DNA of 64,000 nucleotides from Candidatus Gastranaerophilales bacterium (GTDB lineage Bacteria; Cyanobacteriota; Vampirovibrionia; Gastranaerophilales; Gastranaerophilaceae). Within the stretch, counting starts at the first letter, position 1. Every line of letters begins with the position of its first letter. Under the pieces are notes generated by a model that made no database searches, had not been told where the DNA came from, and saw only the letters and a program-made list of their open reading frames with translations. The translations under genes were made by a program, and so were the position numbers. Where the stretch lies: the NCBI GenBank assembly GCA_944322615.1, contig CALUPH010000005.1, positions 62,001 through 126,000 of the forward strand, in the 5' to 3' direction. This document shows, in pieces, positions 35,027 to 44,609 of this stretch.

Positions 35027-36310
35027 TTATATAATATCTATAGTCTTTATTTCTATATTTTTTAGTATTTCATTATATGCTATCAATTCTGTATTTATAA
35101 AAACTTCGTTTATTATTTTATATAATTTCAATCTGACTTCTTTATTGCAGATAATCAAGTTATTAGCTCTTTTATCAATTTTGTTTAATAGTTTATTTAT
35201 TATTGTTTTTTCTTGATTATATGATTTACACTCTATAATATCTTTATATGTTTCATTTGATAATTCATAACCTAATATATAATTTTCTTTTGCATATCTA
35301 TTAGTGATTTGTGTTCTATAACTAATATCTAACCTGATTTTCTCACTTATTTTATCTGCTTCTTGCTCTAAATAATATTCATTATAAAGAAGAACAAATT
35401 TTATAAAATCTTTAACAGAGATATTTTCCTTTATAAGATTAGACATAGTCATTATAAATTTTCTATTGATACTCTTTTTATCAATAAATTTAAAATCATT
35501 TTTATATACTTTTTCAGATTTTTGCAATAATTTATATAAATCTGATATTCGCAAAATTTCATCAGCATTTTTTATACATATAGACTTTAATACATCATAT
35601 ATTATTCTTATTGAGTTAAATTTATTTCCTTCAAAATTATAAGGAATGTCTGCTTCTTTTACCCAATATACAGGTTTATCAAAAATAATATAATTTTCTG
35701 TAATACATTCTTTACTAAAATCAGAAGGAATTTGGTCAATACAAATTAAATTTGGGTATACATTAAAAGCTACTTTAATATTATTCCTTACTAATATTTG
35801 GCATTCATTCTTATTTGCAATAGATATATCAACAAGTCTAATGTAGGGAATAATATATCCCAATTTTTGAATTAATTCATTTCTTAATAGCTGTATAAAA
35901 AAAAGTAAAGTTCCATCTTGCTTGTTATAATCACTATCTGAATACTTTGTATCCACAAGTCTTATAAGATTTTTACCAAGTATTATTTTTATAATATCTA
36001 CTCCAATACCGTCTGAAATTGAATCATATTCAAGATTAGGAGTATCATTAATTGCCGGTAATAATGATTTGCTTGTTAAAATAATTATTATACGTATTAC
36101 AAAAAATAAAATATAAACAATTACAGTAAAAAATATAACTAGTTTTAGAATATAAGATGGTAAAAGATTAAACAAATAAACTAGATATAAAAGTAAAATA
36201 TTTATAATGATATATAAAAGAATTGGTCCAGAAAATATTCTGGATTTTCCATACTCAAGCACTTGACAAAGCTTAACATTATTAAGATACTCATTCTTTA
36301 AATTTAGCAT
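35027..36310 (-). CDS. Orphan FlhA-like (FHIPEP) cytoplasmic-domain protein with only two membrane helices
   Basis: 427 aa. Residues about 28-50 and 54-80 are two membrane helices. From residue 100 it follows the cytoplasmic half of FlhA/SctV: I-G-V-D-I-I-K-I-I-L-G-K-N-L-I-R-L-V-D (102-120), L-L-R-N-E-L-I-Q-K-L-G-Y-I-I-P-Y-I-R-L-V-D (141-161), P-V-Y-W-V-K-E (213-219), S-I-R-I-I-Y-D-V-L and A-D-E-I-L-R-I-S-D-L-Y-K-L-L (249-262), N-L-I-K-E-N-I-S-V-K-D-F-I (291-303). These match the family order (LGygLipLVD, LRxxLgxxlPxIRIxD, aWI, hLxevixxxaxELLgRqevxxLL, LLxExVxIRDl). The eight-helix channel domain and its FHIPEP loop are missing. No other secretion or flagellar gene is in the window. It is either a derived export-gate component or a repurposed docking domain. 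Start without a Shine-Dalgarno. Confidence 0.65.
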   Translation of the reverse strand: MLNLKNEYLNNVKLCQVLEYGKSRIFSGPILLYIIINILLLYLVYLFNLLPSYILKLVIFFTVIVYILFFVIRIIIILTSKSLLPAINDTPNLEYDSISDGIGVDIIKIILGKNLIRLVDTKYSDSDYNKQDGTLLFFIQLLRNELIQKLGYIIPYIRLVDISIANKNECQILVRNNIKVAFNVYPNLICIDQIPSDFSKECITENYIIFDKPVYWVKEADIPYNFEGNKFNSIRIIYDVLKSICIKNADEILRISDLYKLLQKSEKVYKNDFKFIDKKSINRKFIMTMSNLIKENISVKDFIKFVLLYNEYYLEQEADKISEKIRLDISYRTQITNRYAKENYILGYELSNETYKDIIECKSYNQEKTIINKLLNKIDKRANNLIICNKEVRLKLYKIINEVFINTELIAYNEILKNIEIKTIDII

Positions 36311-36327
36311 ATTTATATACTACCCAA

Positions 36328-36368
36328 ATAAAAGAAATCATTAACTAAAATGTTAATGACTTCTTTTA
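36328..36368 (-). terminator. Terminator of the hydCBA operon
   Basis: AAAAGAAATCATTAAC / GTTAATGACTTCTTTT, an almost perfect 16-bp stem with loop TAAAAT and a T-rich end on the minus strand, just after hydA. Confidence 0.8.
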
Positions 36369-36387
36369 ATCTAAGTAATATCTATAC

Positions 36388-38139
36388 TTAAATATCCTTA
36401 TAAGAACCTTTGAATTTATCAGAGTATGTAGTATGCAACAGATGATGTGCAATTTCACTACCTGGTTTACCTCCTAAACATTCATTATAAAGTTTTATAA
36501 TGTCAGGATTTTGATGTGAACGTCTGAATTCCAAGTTTCTATCTTCTTCATATAAGCCTTCTGCTCTTTTTTCTTTAATAGAAGAATCAGAACAGCTGAT
36601 TGGTTGACCGCCTCCGTTTACACAGCCTCCCGGGCAAGCCATTACTTCTAAAATATGAAAATCTGATGTTCCCGCTTTAATTTCTTTTAAAGATTTTTCA
36701 GCTTCTTTTAATGTAGATACAACTCTAACTTTAACAGATGTACCTTTTATATCAACAACTAAATCTTTTGTTCTTGATTTAGCATCGACACCTCTTAAGG
36801 TTTTAATATCTACATTTGAAAGTTCTTCACCTGTTACCATGTTGTATGCTGTCCTTACTGCAGCTTCAGCAACACCGCCTGACGCACCAAAAATAGTTGC
36901 AGCACCGGTATATTGTCCAAATGGAGAATTTGCTTCTTCTTCTTTTAACTTTCTAAAGTCAATACCTGCAGCTTTTATCATTTTTGCAAATTCTTTTGTT
37001 GTAAGAACAAAATCTGTTTCGTTTATTAGTTGTTCTCTTATTGCTTCATATTTTTTCGCAGTACAAGGCATAATTGAAACTACAACAATATCTTCTTTTT
37101 TATAACCTTCATAATATTTTGGCAAAAATTCCTTTAATACAGGAGACAACATGCCTTGTGGAGACTTACAAGTTGATAAATGAGAAAGTAATTCAGGATG
37201 TTGAGTTTCCAAATATCTTACCCAAGCAGGACAGCAGGATGTAAATAAAGGCAACTTTTCACCTTTTGTTAATCTTTGAACAAATTCGTTAGCTTCTTCC
37301 ATTATTGTTAAATCAGCAGAAAAATTAGTATCAAAAATCAAATCAAAACCTAATCTTCTAGCCGCTGCGTATATTTTGCCAATTGTATTTTCACCGGGTT
37401 CTAAGTTAAATTCTTCACCTAATGCAACTCTAACTGATGGTGCTATTTGGACTACAACTTTTTTTGTTGAATCATTTATTTTTTCCCAAACGGCATCTAT
37501 ACTTGACTTTATTGTTAAAGCACCTGTAGGACAAACTGCTTGACATTGTCCGCAGAATACACAATCAACCTGACTTAAAAATCTACCGTTCATTGGTTCT
37601 ATTCTTGTATTAGAGCCTCTGTTTACAAATCCGAGTACACTGTGACCTTGAAATTCAGAACAAGCTCTTACGCAAGCACCGCACAATATACATTTTGAAG
37701 GATCTCTAACAATAGAAGGATTATAATCATCAACAGGCAAATAATCTTCTTTTTCAAGTTTCGGAAACCTAATATCTGTAATACCATATTCCATTGCATA
37801 CTTTTGAAGTTCACAATTACCTGATTTATCACAAGTCAAGCATTCACATTTATGATTTGCCAATAATAATTCTAAAACTGTTTTTCTAATTTTCCTTACG
37901 CGATCGGTATTTAAATGAACTTTTAAACCTGCTTCAGGGGGCATTGTACAAGATGATTGAATACCGCGTCCTTCAATTTCAACAACACACATACGGCAAG
38001 CACCAAACGAAGTTAAATCAGGACGGTAACAAAATGTTGGAACATTTAAGCCTGCTTTTCTTATTACTTCTAACAAATTAGGTTCATCAGAAAATTCAAC
38101 TTCCATTCCGTCTATAAATAATGTTTTATTATCTGTCAT
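36388..38139 (-). CDS. hydA: [FeFe]-hydrogenase catalytic subunit HydA (NAD-linked, multimeric)
   Basis: 583 aa. The N-terminal [2Fe-2S] domain uses C37, C48, C51, C64. The His-Cys3 cluster is H96, C100, C103, C109. Two [4Fe-4S] sites are C150/153/156/160 and C193/196/199/203. The H-cluster signatures are L1 T-S-C-C-P-A-W (300-306), L2 M-P-C-T-A-K-K (357-363) and L3 M-A-C-P-G-G-C. It makes or takes up H2. With HydB and HydC upstream it is the group A3 type that couples NADH and reduced ferredoxin (electron-confurcating or bifurcating). Maturases HydE, HydF, HydG are not in the window. Oxygen-sensitive, so it implies an anaerobe. Confidence 0.95.
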   Translation of the reverse strand: MTDNKTLFIDGMEVEFSDEPNLLEVIRKAGLNVPTFCYRPDLTSFGACRMCVVEIEGRGIQSSCTMPPEAGLKVHLNTDRVRKIRKTVLELLLANHKCECLTCDKSGNCELQKYAMEYGITDIRFPKLEKEDYLPVDDYNPSIVRDPSKCILCGACVRACSEFQGHSVLGFVNRGSNTRIEPMNGRFLSQVDCVFCGQCQAVCPTGALTIKSSIDAVWEKINDSTKKVVVQIAPSVRVALGEEFNLEPGENTIGKIYAAARRLGFDLIFDTNFSADLTIMEEANEFVQRLTKGEKLPLFTSCCPAWVRYLETQHPELLSHLSTCKSPQGMLSPVLKEFLPKYYEGYKKEDIVVVSIMPCTAKKYEAIREQLINETDFVLTTKEFAKMIKAAGIDFRKLKEEEANSPFGQYTGAATIFGASGGVAEAAVRTAYNMVTGEELSNVDIKTLRGVDAKSRTKDLVVDIKGTSVKVRVVSTLKEAEKSLKEIKAGTSDFHILEVMACPGGCVNGGGQPISCSDSSIKEKRAEGLYEEDRNLEFRRSHQNPDIIKLYNECLGGKPGSEIAHHLLHTTYSDKFKGSYKDI

Positions 38140-38157
38140 AATTCTATCCTTATTCTA

Positions 38158-40020
38158 TTACTCTAAGACTATTGCTCTAAACGGACAATTCGTCAAACAA
38201 GCTTCACACTTAATACATTTTTCCTGATTTATATGGTGCGGATTTTTTACAGTTCCTTCAATAGCACCAACAGGACAAACTCTTGCACATTTTGTACAAC
38301 CACGACATAAGTCTTCATTTATTACAACTTTCTTCATTGCTGTACAAACTCCGGCAGGACATTTTTTGTCTTTTATGTGAGCAATATATTCATCTTTAAA
38401 ATATTTTAATGTTGAAAGTACAGGATTTGGAGCTGTTTTACCAAGTCCGCATAATGAACCGTCTTTTACTACATGAGCCAATTCTTCTAACTCATCCAAA
38501 TCTTTCATTTCACCTTTACCGGCAACAATCTTTTCAAGTATTTTCAATAGATTTTTTGTACCTTCTCTGCAAGGTACACATTTTCCGCAACTTTCATGTT
38601 GAGTAAAATTCATAAAGAATCTTGCAACTTCAACAATACAAGTTTTATCACTCATTACAACAAGTCCGCCTGAACCAACCATTGCACCTGCTCTGATTAA
38701 GTTATCATAGTCCATTGGAATATCAAGATGTTCTTCTGTTAAGCAGCCTCCTGATGGACCACCGATTTGAACAGCTTTAAATTTTTTACCATCTCTCATA
38801 CCACCACCGATATCAAAAATGATTTCTCTTAAAGTTGTACCCATTGGAACTTCTATCAAACCTGTATTATTTACATCACCTGTTAATGCAAATGTTTTTG
38901 TTCCTTTTGAAGTTGCTGTTCCCATTTGTGAAAACCAATCAGCACCTTTTAATATAATAACAGGTACATTTGCAAGTGTTTCTACGTTGTTTATCAAAGT
39001 TGGTCTGCCAAATAAACCCTTATTTGCCGGGAATGGCGGTTTTGGTCTTGGCATTCCTCTTTCACCTTCAATAGAAGCAATTAATGCTGTTTCTTCACCG
39101 CAAACAAAAGCACCTGCCCCTTCTTTAATATGAATATCTAAAGAGAAGTTGCTTCCCATAATATTTTTGCCTAAGAAGTTTCTTTCTTCCGCATCTTTTA
39201 TTGCTTTTCTTAAACGTTTAATTGCTAAAGGATATTCAGCTCTTACATAGATATAACCTTCATCAGCACCAATAGCAAATGCTGCTATAGCCATACCTTC
39301 AAGAAGTTTATGAGGGTCACCTTCCATAACGCTTCTATCCATAAATGCGCCCGGGTCACCTTCATCTCCGTTACAAACAATATATGATTTACCGCCTCTG
39401 TTTGCCGCCGTAAATTTCCATTTTCTTCCGGTAGGGAAACCTCCGCCGCCTCTACCTCGTAAACCTGATTTTTCTATAGTTTCAATTACATTATCAGGAT
39501 TATTTTCTTCAATAACTTTTGCTAATGCTTCATACCCTCTAACAGCAATTGCTTCATCTATGCTTTCAGCATTTATATTACCGCAATTTGCAAGTGCTGT
39601 TCTTGTTTGTTTTGCATAAAAATTAATATGTTCATCATCTGGAACATGTTGATGTGTTTTAGGATCAACATACATTAGCCTTTCAACAGGCTTATTATTT
39701 TTAATATGACTTTCAAAAATTTCTTCTACATCACTTTCTTTTACTTTTACATAAGTGATTTTCATATCAGGTATTACAACTAAAACACCTTGTTCACAAA
39801 ACCCGTGACAACCTGTCGGAACAACTGTCATTTTGTCATATTGAGTTAAAATTGATACATTTGCACCTAATTCTTTGAATTTTTCAATTACCTTTAAAGA
39901 ACCATTAGCAACACAACCTGTGCCGGCACAAACTAACACTCTTAATCCTTGAGATTTTATTAAATCTTTTGCTTTATCTTGTTCATTTTGCATATTAATG
40001 TTCAATTTTGTTTTTTCCAT
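38158..40020 (-). CDS. hydB: NADH-binding hydrogenase subunit HydB (NuoF-like)
   Basis: 620 aa. An N-terminal thioredoxin-like [2Fe-2S] domain (C-A-G-T-G-C-V, then G-C-H-G-F-C) precedes the NuoF core. The core has the FMN/NADH glycine loops G-L-R-G-R-G-G-G-G-F-P-T-G-x-K-W and N-G-D-E-G-D-P-G-A, and the C-terminal S-C-G-K-C-V-P-C-R-E-G [4Fe-4S] site. Two extra ferredoxin motifs end the chain (C-R-G-C-T-K-C-A-R-V-C-P, C-I-K-C-E-A-C-L-T-N-C-P). This is the flavin subunit where NADH and ferredoxin electrons meet. It overlaps hydC by one base. Confidence 0.94.
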   Translation of the reverse strand: MEKTKLNINMQNEQDKAKDLIKSQGLRVLVCAGTGCVANGSLKVIEKFKELGANVSILTQYDKMTVVPTGCHGFCEQGVLVVIPDMKITYVKVKESDVEEIFESHIKNNKPVERLMYVDPKTHQHVPDDEHINFYAKQTRTALANCGNINAESIDEAIAVRGYEALAKVIEENNPDNVIETIEKSGLRGRGGGGFPTGRKWKFTAANRGGKSYIVCNGDEGDPGAFMDRSVMEGDPHKLLEGMAIAAFAIGADEGYIYVRAEYPLAIKRLRKAIKDAEERNFLGKNIMGSNFSLDIHIKEGAGAFVCGEETALIASIEGERGMPRPKPPFPANKGLFGRPTLINNVETLANVPVIILKGADWFSQMGTATSKGTKTFALTGDVNNTGLIEVPMGTTLREIIFDIGGGMRDGKKFKAVQIGGPSGGCLTEEHLDIPMDYDNLIRAGAMVGSGGLVVMSDKTCIVEVARFFMNFTQHESCGKCVPCREGTKNLLKILEKIVAGKGEMKDLDELEELAHVVKDGSLCGLGKTAPNPVLSTLKYFKDEYIAHIKDKKCPAGVCTAMKKVVINEDLCRGCTKCARVCPVGAIEGTVKNPHHINQEKCIKCEACLTNCPFRAIVLE

Positions 40021-40511
40021 TATTTATCTTCCTTTATTAAGGTATCTAATATTATAGTGATAGCATCTGAAGTCATTTGAGGATATACTTTATCATTGAT
40101 AACAACTACAGGAGCTAACCCACAAGCACCTAAACAACTTACTGTTTCTAGAGAGAATAAACCATTTTCACTTGTAAGTTGTTTGTCTTTCATATTAAGT
40201 TTCGCTCTAATAGCATTTAAAACTGGCATTGAACCTCTAACGTGGCATGCTGTTCCATCACAAACTTTAATTTCATATTTACCTTTTGGCTCCAATGAAA
40301 ATTGTGCATAAAAAGTTGCCACCCCAAAAACTGTTGCGGGTGACAATCCTTCTATCTTTTCACCTATATAAATCATTGCATCTTCAGGTAAATAACGATA
40401 TATTTCCTGTACTTTTTGCAAAATTGCAATTAAATTAGATTTTTTACCACCGAACGATTGGATAATTTCATCCAACTTTGCTGTGCTGATTACAGAAGAT
40501 CCTGCACTCAT
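40020..40511 (-). CDS. hydC: Hydrogenase [2Fe-2S] subunit HydC (NuoE-like)
   Basis: 163 aa. A helical N-terminus (Y-R-Y-L-P-E-D-A) leads to the thioredoxin-like [2Fe-2S] fold with cysteines in C-D-G-T-A-C-H-V-R-G and C-L-G-A-C-G-L-A-P. It passes electrons in the HydABC complex. It is first in the operon hydC-hydB-hydA, the usual order. TATAAT-like sequence (minus strand 40553-40558) lies about 45 bases upstream and may be its -10 box; the -35 is unclear. Confidence 0.93.
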   Translation of the reverse strand: MSAGSSVISTAKLDEIIQSFGGKKSNLIAILQKVQEIYRYLPEDAMIYIGEKIEGLSPATVFGVATFYAQFSLEPKGKYEIKVCDGTACHVRGSMPVLNAIRAKLNMKDKQLTSENGLFSLETVSCLGACGLAPVVVINDKVYPQMTSDAITIILDTLIKEDK

Positions 40512-40740
40512 CCTTTACTCCTATTCTATATCTATTAATTTCCTTTTCTCAAATTATAACATTTTTTTTAGATTTTTTTTATTACTTCATATTTCTTACC
40601 ATTTATATTTCTAATATTAATTTTTTCTTTTTATTAATCATTAAATTTCATTTTTTGCATAAAATAATTATTCACTTTTACTATATCAATATTCTTATTG
40701 TTGTTATAAAATATATGTAACATTAAGGAGACTAGTCGAT

Positions 40741-42852
40741 ATGAAGAAAGTTTTGTGGATATTAGTTTGTTTTTTGATAGTACAACATTCACTTTTTGCT
40801 CAAACTGTTTATGACGACAATTATCAAGAAAATCCTAATTATATTCAAGGTTTGAAATATTTAGATAATTCGCAGTATTCTAGTGCAATTAATGAATTTA
40901 AAAAAGCTATAAGAACAAATCCTATGGATTCTTCTTCTATTATTGGATTATCAAATGCTTACAACATGAGAGCAGAATATTACAATAACACTGTAAAGGC
41001 TACAGATAAGGCTATATCTGACTTAAAGTCTGCTTTATTTTTTACAAAATATTTTTCTGACAGCTCTTTTGCTTCTGCACAAGTAATTGCAGGAACCGAA
41101 AAAAATCTGTCTATAATTGAAAAAAAGCAAATATCTGATAGTGAAAGACTAAACTTAGCAAAAACACAAAGGACAAAAGGCGAATTTGCAGCAGCTGCTT
41201 ATGACTATTATCAATTATTAAACAGTCCTAATTACAAAGTAGAAGCCAATTGTGCAATTGGTGATATATATAAAATATTTAACAGACCGGAAAAAGCACT
41301 TATATTCTATAAAAATGCTTTAGCTTCTGATCCTAAAAATACAGACGTACATTTGAAACTGGCAAGAACATATGAACAATTAAATAATTTTTCAGAATCT
41401 TTAAAAGAATATAGTTATGTACTTGATACATCTGCAGAAAGAGATGATATTCTTATTTCATTAGAAAGAATATGGCAAAAGAAAGTTGATGAATCACCGA
41501 AAGATGCTGAAGCTCACGCAAATCTTGGTGTTGTGTATCAAAAACAAAAAAGATATGCTGAAGCTTTAACAGAATATCAAAAAGCAGAGGCTCTAAATCC
41601 TTCAAATATTAATACTAAAATAAATATAGGAACTTTATATCAAGAACAAAAGAAGTATGATTTAGCATTAAATACATATAATTCAATTCTTCAAGCTCAA
41701 CCGCATAATACAAATGTAATGCTTTATAAAGCTGAATGTTTAAAAGAACTAAGAAGAAATGATGATGCAATAGCACAGTATAAAAATGTATTAAATATGG
41801 ATCCAAAAAATTCAGCCGCTAAAGCTGCATTATTTGATTTATTAAAAGATACAATGCCAGTTGAAGATGTTCTTGCATTTTTATATAAAAATGTTCAAAA
41901 TAGCCCTATGGACGCAAATTCGTACTATGAGTTTGCCTATGAACTTCATAAAGCCAATAAAATTGATGATGCTATAGTATATTACTTGCAGACAATAAAA
42001 CTTGATAATACAAAAATAGATGCCTACATAAATTTGTCACAAGCATACAGACAAAAGAAAAATTATGCTGATGCATACTCAATTATTCAAAAAGCAAAAG
42101 CTCTTGCACCTGATAATGAACTTGTAAAAAAACAATTTGATATTGTTGCAAAAGAATTTGCATCAAATAAATACACAATAGCATCATCTGCATTTCAAAG
42201 CGGTGATTATCAAAGAGCAATATCTGAATATATGAAAATTACACCAGCCACAGTTGATTCCTTAATAGGAATAGCAGCATCATATCAATCGCTAAAAAAT
42301 AATGATAAAGCTATTGAATTTTATAAAAAAGCAATGGATTTAGATTCTAATAATAGTGATTTGCCATTCTACATCGCTTCAATATATGCAAATCAAAATA
42401 ATTTTGAACAAGCAAGCCATTATGCACAAATTGCACTGACAAAAAATCCTTCAAATACAAAAGCTAAAGAACTTTCAGATTATATATCATCAAAACAGAC
42501 TGAAGGTATATTAACCCAAGCTATTCAAATGTATGATGAAAAAAAATATAACGAAGCTATAAGTTTATTTGATAAAGTTTTAAGAATAACACCAACTAAT
42601 GCTACAGTATATTATTATAGAGCAATGTCCTTTGATGCTTTGAATAATTATCAAAAAGCAATTGCAGATTATAAATCAACGTTAAAATATGCACCGGAAA
42701 TGACTATTGCATATTATTCATTAGGTGTTGATTATGATGCATTGAACAATTATCAATCAGCAAAAGAAAATTATCAAAAATATATTGATTTAACTGATGA
42801 AGACAACGATTATAAAAACTATGCACAAACAAGAATAAAAGAGATTCAATAA
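40741..42852 (+). CDS. Exported TPR protein
   Basis: 703 aa. The signal peptide (M-K-K, then about 15 hydrophobic residues, S-L-F-A cut near 20) places it in the periplasm. At least a dozen TPR units cover the rest (for instance Y-S-S-A-I-N-E-F-K-K-A-I-R-T-N-P, Y-A-E-A-L-T-E-Y-Q-K-A, Y-Q-K-A-I-A-D-Y-K-S-T-L). There is no other domain, so it acts as a protein-binding scaffold; the partner is unknown. AAGGAG lies 10 bases before ATG. Its stop overlaps the dusB start (TAATG), so the two are coupled although functionally distinct. Confidence 0.85.
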   Translation: MKKVLWILVCFLIVQHSLFAQTVYDDNYQENPNYIQGLKYLDNSQYSSAINEFKKAIRTNPMDSSSIIGLSNAYNMRAEYYNNTVKATDKAISDLKSALFFTKYFSDSSFASAQVIAGTEKNLSIIEKKQISDSERLNLAKTQRTKGEFAAAAYDYYQLLNSPNYKVEANCAIGDIYKIFNRPEKALIFYKNALASDPKNTDVHLKLARTYEQLNNFSESLKEYSYVLDTSAERDDILISLERIWQKKVDESPKDAEAHANLGVVYQKQKRYAEALTEYQKAEALNPSNINTKINIGTLYQEQKKYDLALNTYNSILQAQPHNTNVMLYKAECLKELRRNDDAIAQYKNVLNMDPKNSAAKAALFDLLKDTMPVEDVLAFLYKNVQNSPMDANSYYEFAYELHKANKIDDAIVYYLQTIKLDNTKIDAYINLSQAYRQKKNYADAYSIIQKAKALAPDNELVKKQFDIVAKEFASNKYTIASSAFQSGDYQRAISEYMKITPATVDSLIGIAASYQSLKNNDKAIEFYKKAMDLDSNNSDLPFYIASIYANQNNFEQASHYAQIALTKNPSNTKAKELSDYISSKQTEGILTQAIQMYDEKKYNEAISLFDKVLRITPTNATVYYYRAMSFDALNNYQKAIADYKSTLKYAPEMTIAYYSLGVDYDALNNYQSAKENYQKYIDLTDEDNDYKNYAQTRIKEIQ

Positions 42853-43835
42853 TGGGAATTACTGCCGTTTCAAAAAAAATAAGAATAGGAAATGTTGAAA
42901 TAAACAGCTGTGTTTCACTTTCTCCATTGGCAGGAATCACAGATTTTGTACTTAGGCAATTAATAAGAGAATATTCTAATAATTGCCTTTTAACAACAGA
43001 AATGATTAGTTCTGAAGCATTAGTACAAAGACCTGATTGTAATATATCTTTTACAAATGAGAAAGAAGCACCAGTTGCTTTTCAAATAGAAGGACATAAG
43101 CCTGATTTGATGGCAAAATCAGCGAAAATACTGGAAAATAAAGCAACAATAATAGATATAAATATGGGATGTCCTATAAAAAAAATAGTAAACGGGAATG
43201 ATGGTTGTTCTTTAATGAAAAATCCACAGTTAGCAAAGGATATTGTTATAGCAGTAAAAGAATCTGTTAATGTTCCGGTTACTTGTAAATTTAGATTGGG
43301 TTGGAGCCAAGATAGTAAAAATTTTATTGAGTTTGCCCAATTAATGCAAGAGGCTGGTGCAAGTGCTGTTACAGTTCATGCAAGAACTCGCGCGCAAATG
43401 TATTCAGGAACAGCTGATTGGAATGAATTAGCGAAATTAAAAGGTGAGATTGATATTCCTTATTTTGCAAACGGAGATATTATTAGCCCTGAAACTGCAA
43501 AAAAATGCCTTGAAATATCAAAGGCTGATGGCATTGCAATTGGAAGAGCAGCAATGGGTGACTTATCTCTCATATACAGAATTGAAAAATACTTAAATGA
43601 TGGCATATTAATACCTGAACCAGACCTTAAAGAAAGAATAAAAATGCTCAAAAAACATTTGGATTTTCAAATTTCTTTCAGAGGAGAAGAAACAGGTATA
43701 AAGTTTTTTAGAAAATTCTATCCTGCTTATATCAGAAATATTAGAAAAGGTGCTGAATATAGACACAGTCTTATAACAGAACTAAACTATAATAAGATAT
43801 TAAATATATTGGATGAAATTTCGTTAAATGCCTGA
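42852..43835 (+). CDS. dusB: tRNA-dihydrouridine synthase (DusB type)
   Basis: 327 aa TIM-barrel flavoenzyme. Near the start it has S-P-L-A-G-I-T-D (FMN contact), then I-N-M-G-C-P with the catalytic Cys, T-C-K-F-R-L-G-W, V-H-A-R-T-R-A-Q-M-Y-S-G-T-A-D-W and A-N-G-D-I, all DusB-type motifs. It reduces uridine in the tRNA D-loop using NADPH and FMN. It starts inside the stop codon of the TPR gene and its end overlaps the GIY-YIG gene by 8 bases. Confidence 0.93.
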   Translation: MGITAVSKKIRIGNVEINSCVSLSPLAGITDFVLRQLIREYSNNCLLTTEMISSEALVQRPDCNISFTNEKEAPVAFQIEGHKPDLMAKSAKILENKATIIDINMGCPIKKIVNGNDGCSLMKNPQLAKDIVIAVKESVNVPVTCKFRLGWSQDSKNFIEFAQLMQEAGASAVTVHARTRAQMYSGTADWNELAKLKGEIDIPYFANGDIISPETAKKCLEISKADGIAIGRAAMGDLSLIYRIEKYLNDGILIPEPDLKERIKMLKKHLDFQISFRGEETGIKFFRKFYPAYIRNIRKGAEYRHSLITELNYNKILNILDEISLNA

Positions 43836-44085
43836 TAAAGCAAAGAAATACTATGTTTATATTATTTTAACAGTTAATAACAAACTATACTGTGGGTATA
43901 CAACTAATCTGGAAAGAAGATATAAACTTCATTGTGAAGGTAAAGGTGCTAAGTTTACAAGAGCAAATAAGCCGTTAAAACTTGTATATTATGTAGAATA
44001 TACAACAAAGGAAGATGCGCTTAAAGAAGAGTGCAGAATAAAAAAGCTCAAACGAACAGAAAAAGAAAAACTCATCAATTCCTAA
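43828..44085 (+). CDS. GIY-YIG nuclease superfamily protein (YhbQ/UPF0213 type)
   Basis: 85 aa. The fold begins Y-Y-V-Y-I-I-L (GIY-like) and L-Y-C-G-Y-T-T-N-L-E-R-R (YIG-like, catalytic Arg), continues with H-C-E-G-K-G-A-K-F-T-R and ends with a Lys-rich tail E-C-R-I-K-K-L-K-R. This is the size and motif set of the small UPF0213/YhbQ proteins, which can cleave branched or abasic DNA in vitro. Third gene of the TPR-dusB operon. Confidence 0.87.
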   Translation: MPDKAKKYYVYIILTVNNKLYCGYTTNLERRYKLHCEGKGAKFTRANKPLKLVYYVEYTTKEDALKEECRIKKLKRTEKEKLINS

Positions 44086-44095
44086 AATATAATTT

Positions 44096-44545
44096 TTATT
44101 TACCTGATACGAAACTTTGAATATTTTTACCTATTTTTTCTTCTATAGTATCTTTGAATAATCTTAAAGATGAATTTTTTAAAGCGGCTTCATCTAGAGT
44201 TTTAGCTGTATCAATACCTAAAGTTAGCTGTACGAACTTCTTCGTATCACTTGCATTATAGTCTTTTATTGTTGAAATATATGGATCTAATAACTTCTTT
44301 AAAAGATTACAACCTTTTTGTCCATCCTCAGGTAAAGAACAATTAACCCAATCATTAAATGGTTCAATTATTATCTTACGGAATGATCTTGCACAATCAA
44401 CAACACTTTCAGCCCCTTGTGTCTTTTTTACAAAAATATCTTTAGGAGACCCCTTAAATGACTGACAAAATATATTTTTGTGTCCTGATTTTGAAGGTTC
44501 TGTGTTGTATGTGTTTAAATTTAAACTTAAATTACATTTTTCCAT
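44096..44545 (-). CDS. Unknown protein with N-terminal S-F-K-G motif
   Basis: 149 aa from ATG at 44545; an in-frame TTG is 6 codons earlier. No signal peptide or membrane helix. The N-terminus is rich in Asn, Ser and Leu (S-L-N-L-N-T-Y-N-T), then C-Q-S-F-K-G-S-P at about 28-35. The remainder is a soluble alpha-helical domain with four further cysteines and a P-F-N-D-W block. I do not recognise the domain. It is the last gene of the korA-korB-vkor-queH unit, but a functional link is not evident. Confidence 0.6.
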   Translation of the reverse strand: MEKCNLSLNLNTYNTEPSKSGHKNIFCQSFKGSPKDIFVKKTQGAESVVDCARSFRKIIIEPFNDWVNCSLPEDGQKGCNLLKKLLDPYISTIKDYNASDTKKFVQLTLGIDTAKTLDEAALKNSSLRLFKDTIEEKIGKNIQSFVSGK

Positions 44546-44609
44546 AGCATAGTTATAAAACAAAAGTAAAATTTTTTATTGATAAAAAAGAAAAAATAAT
44601 TAATTTTTG

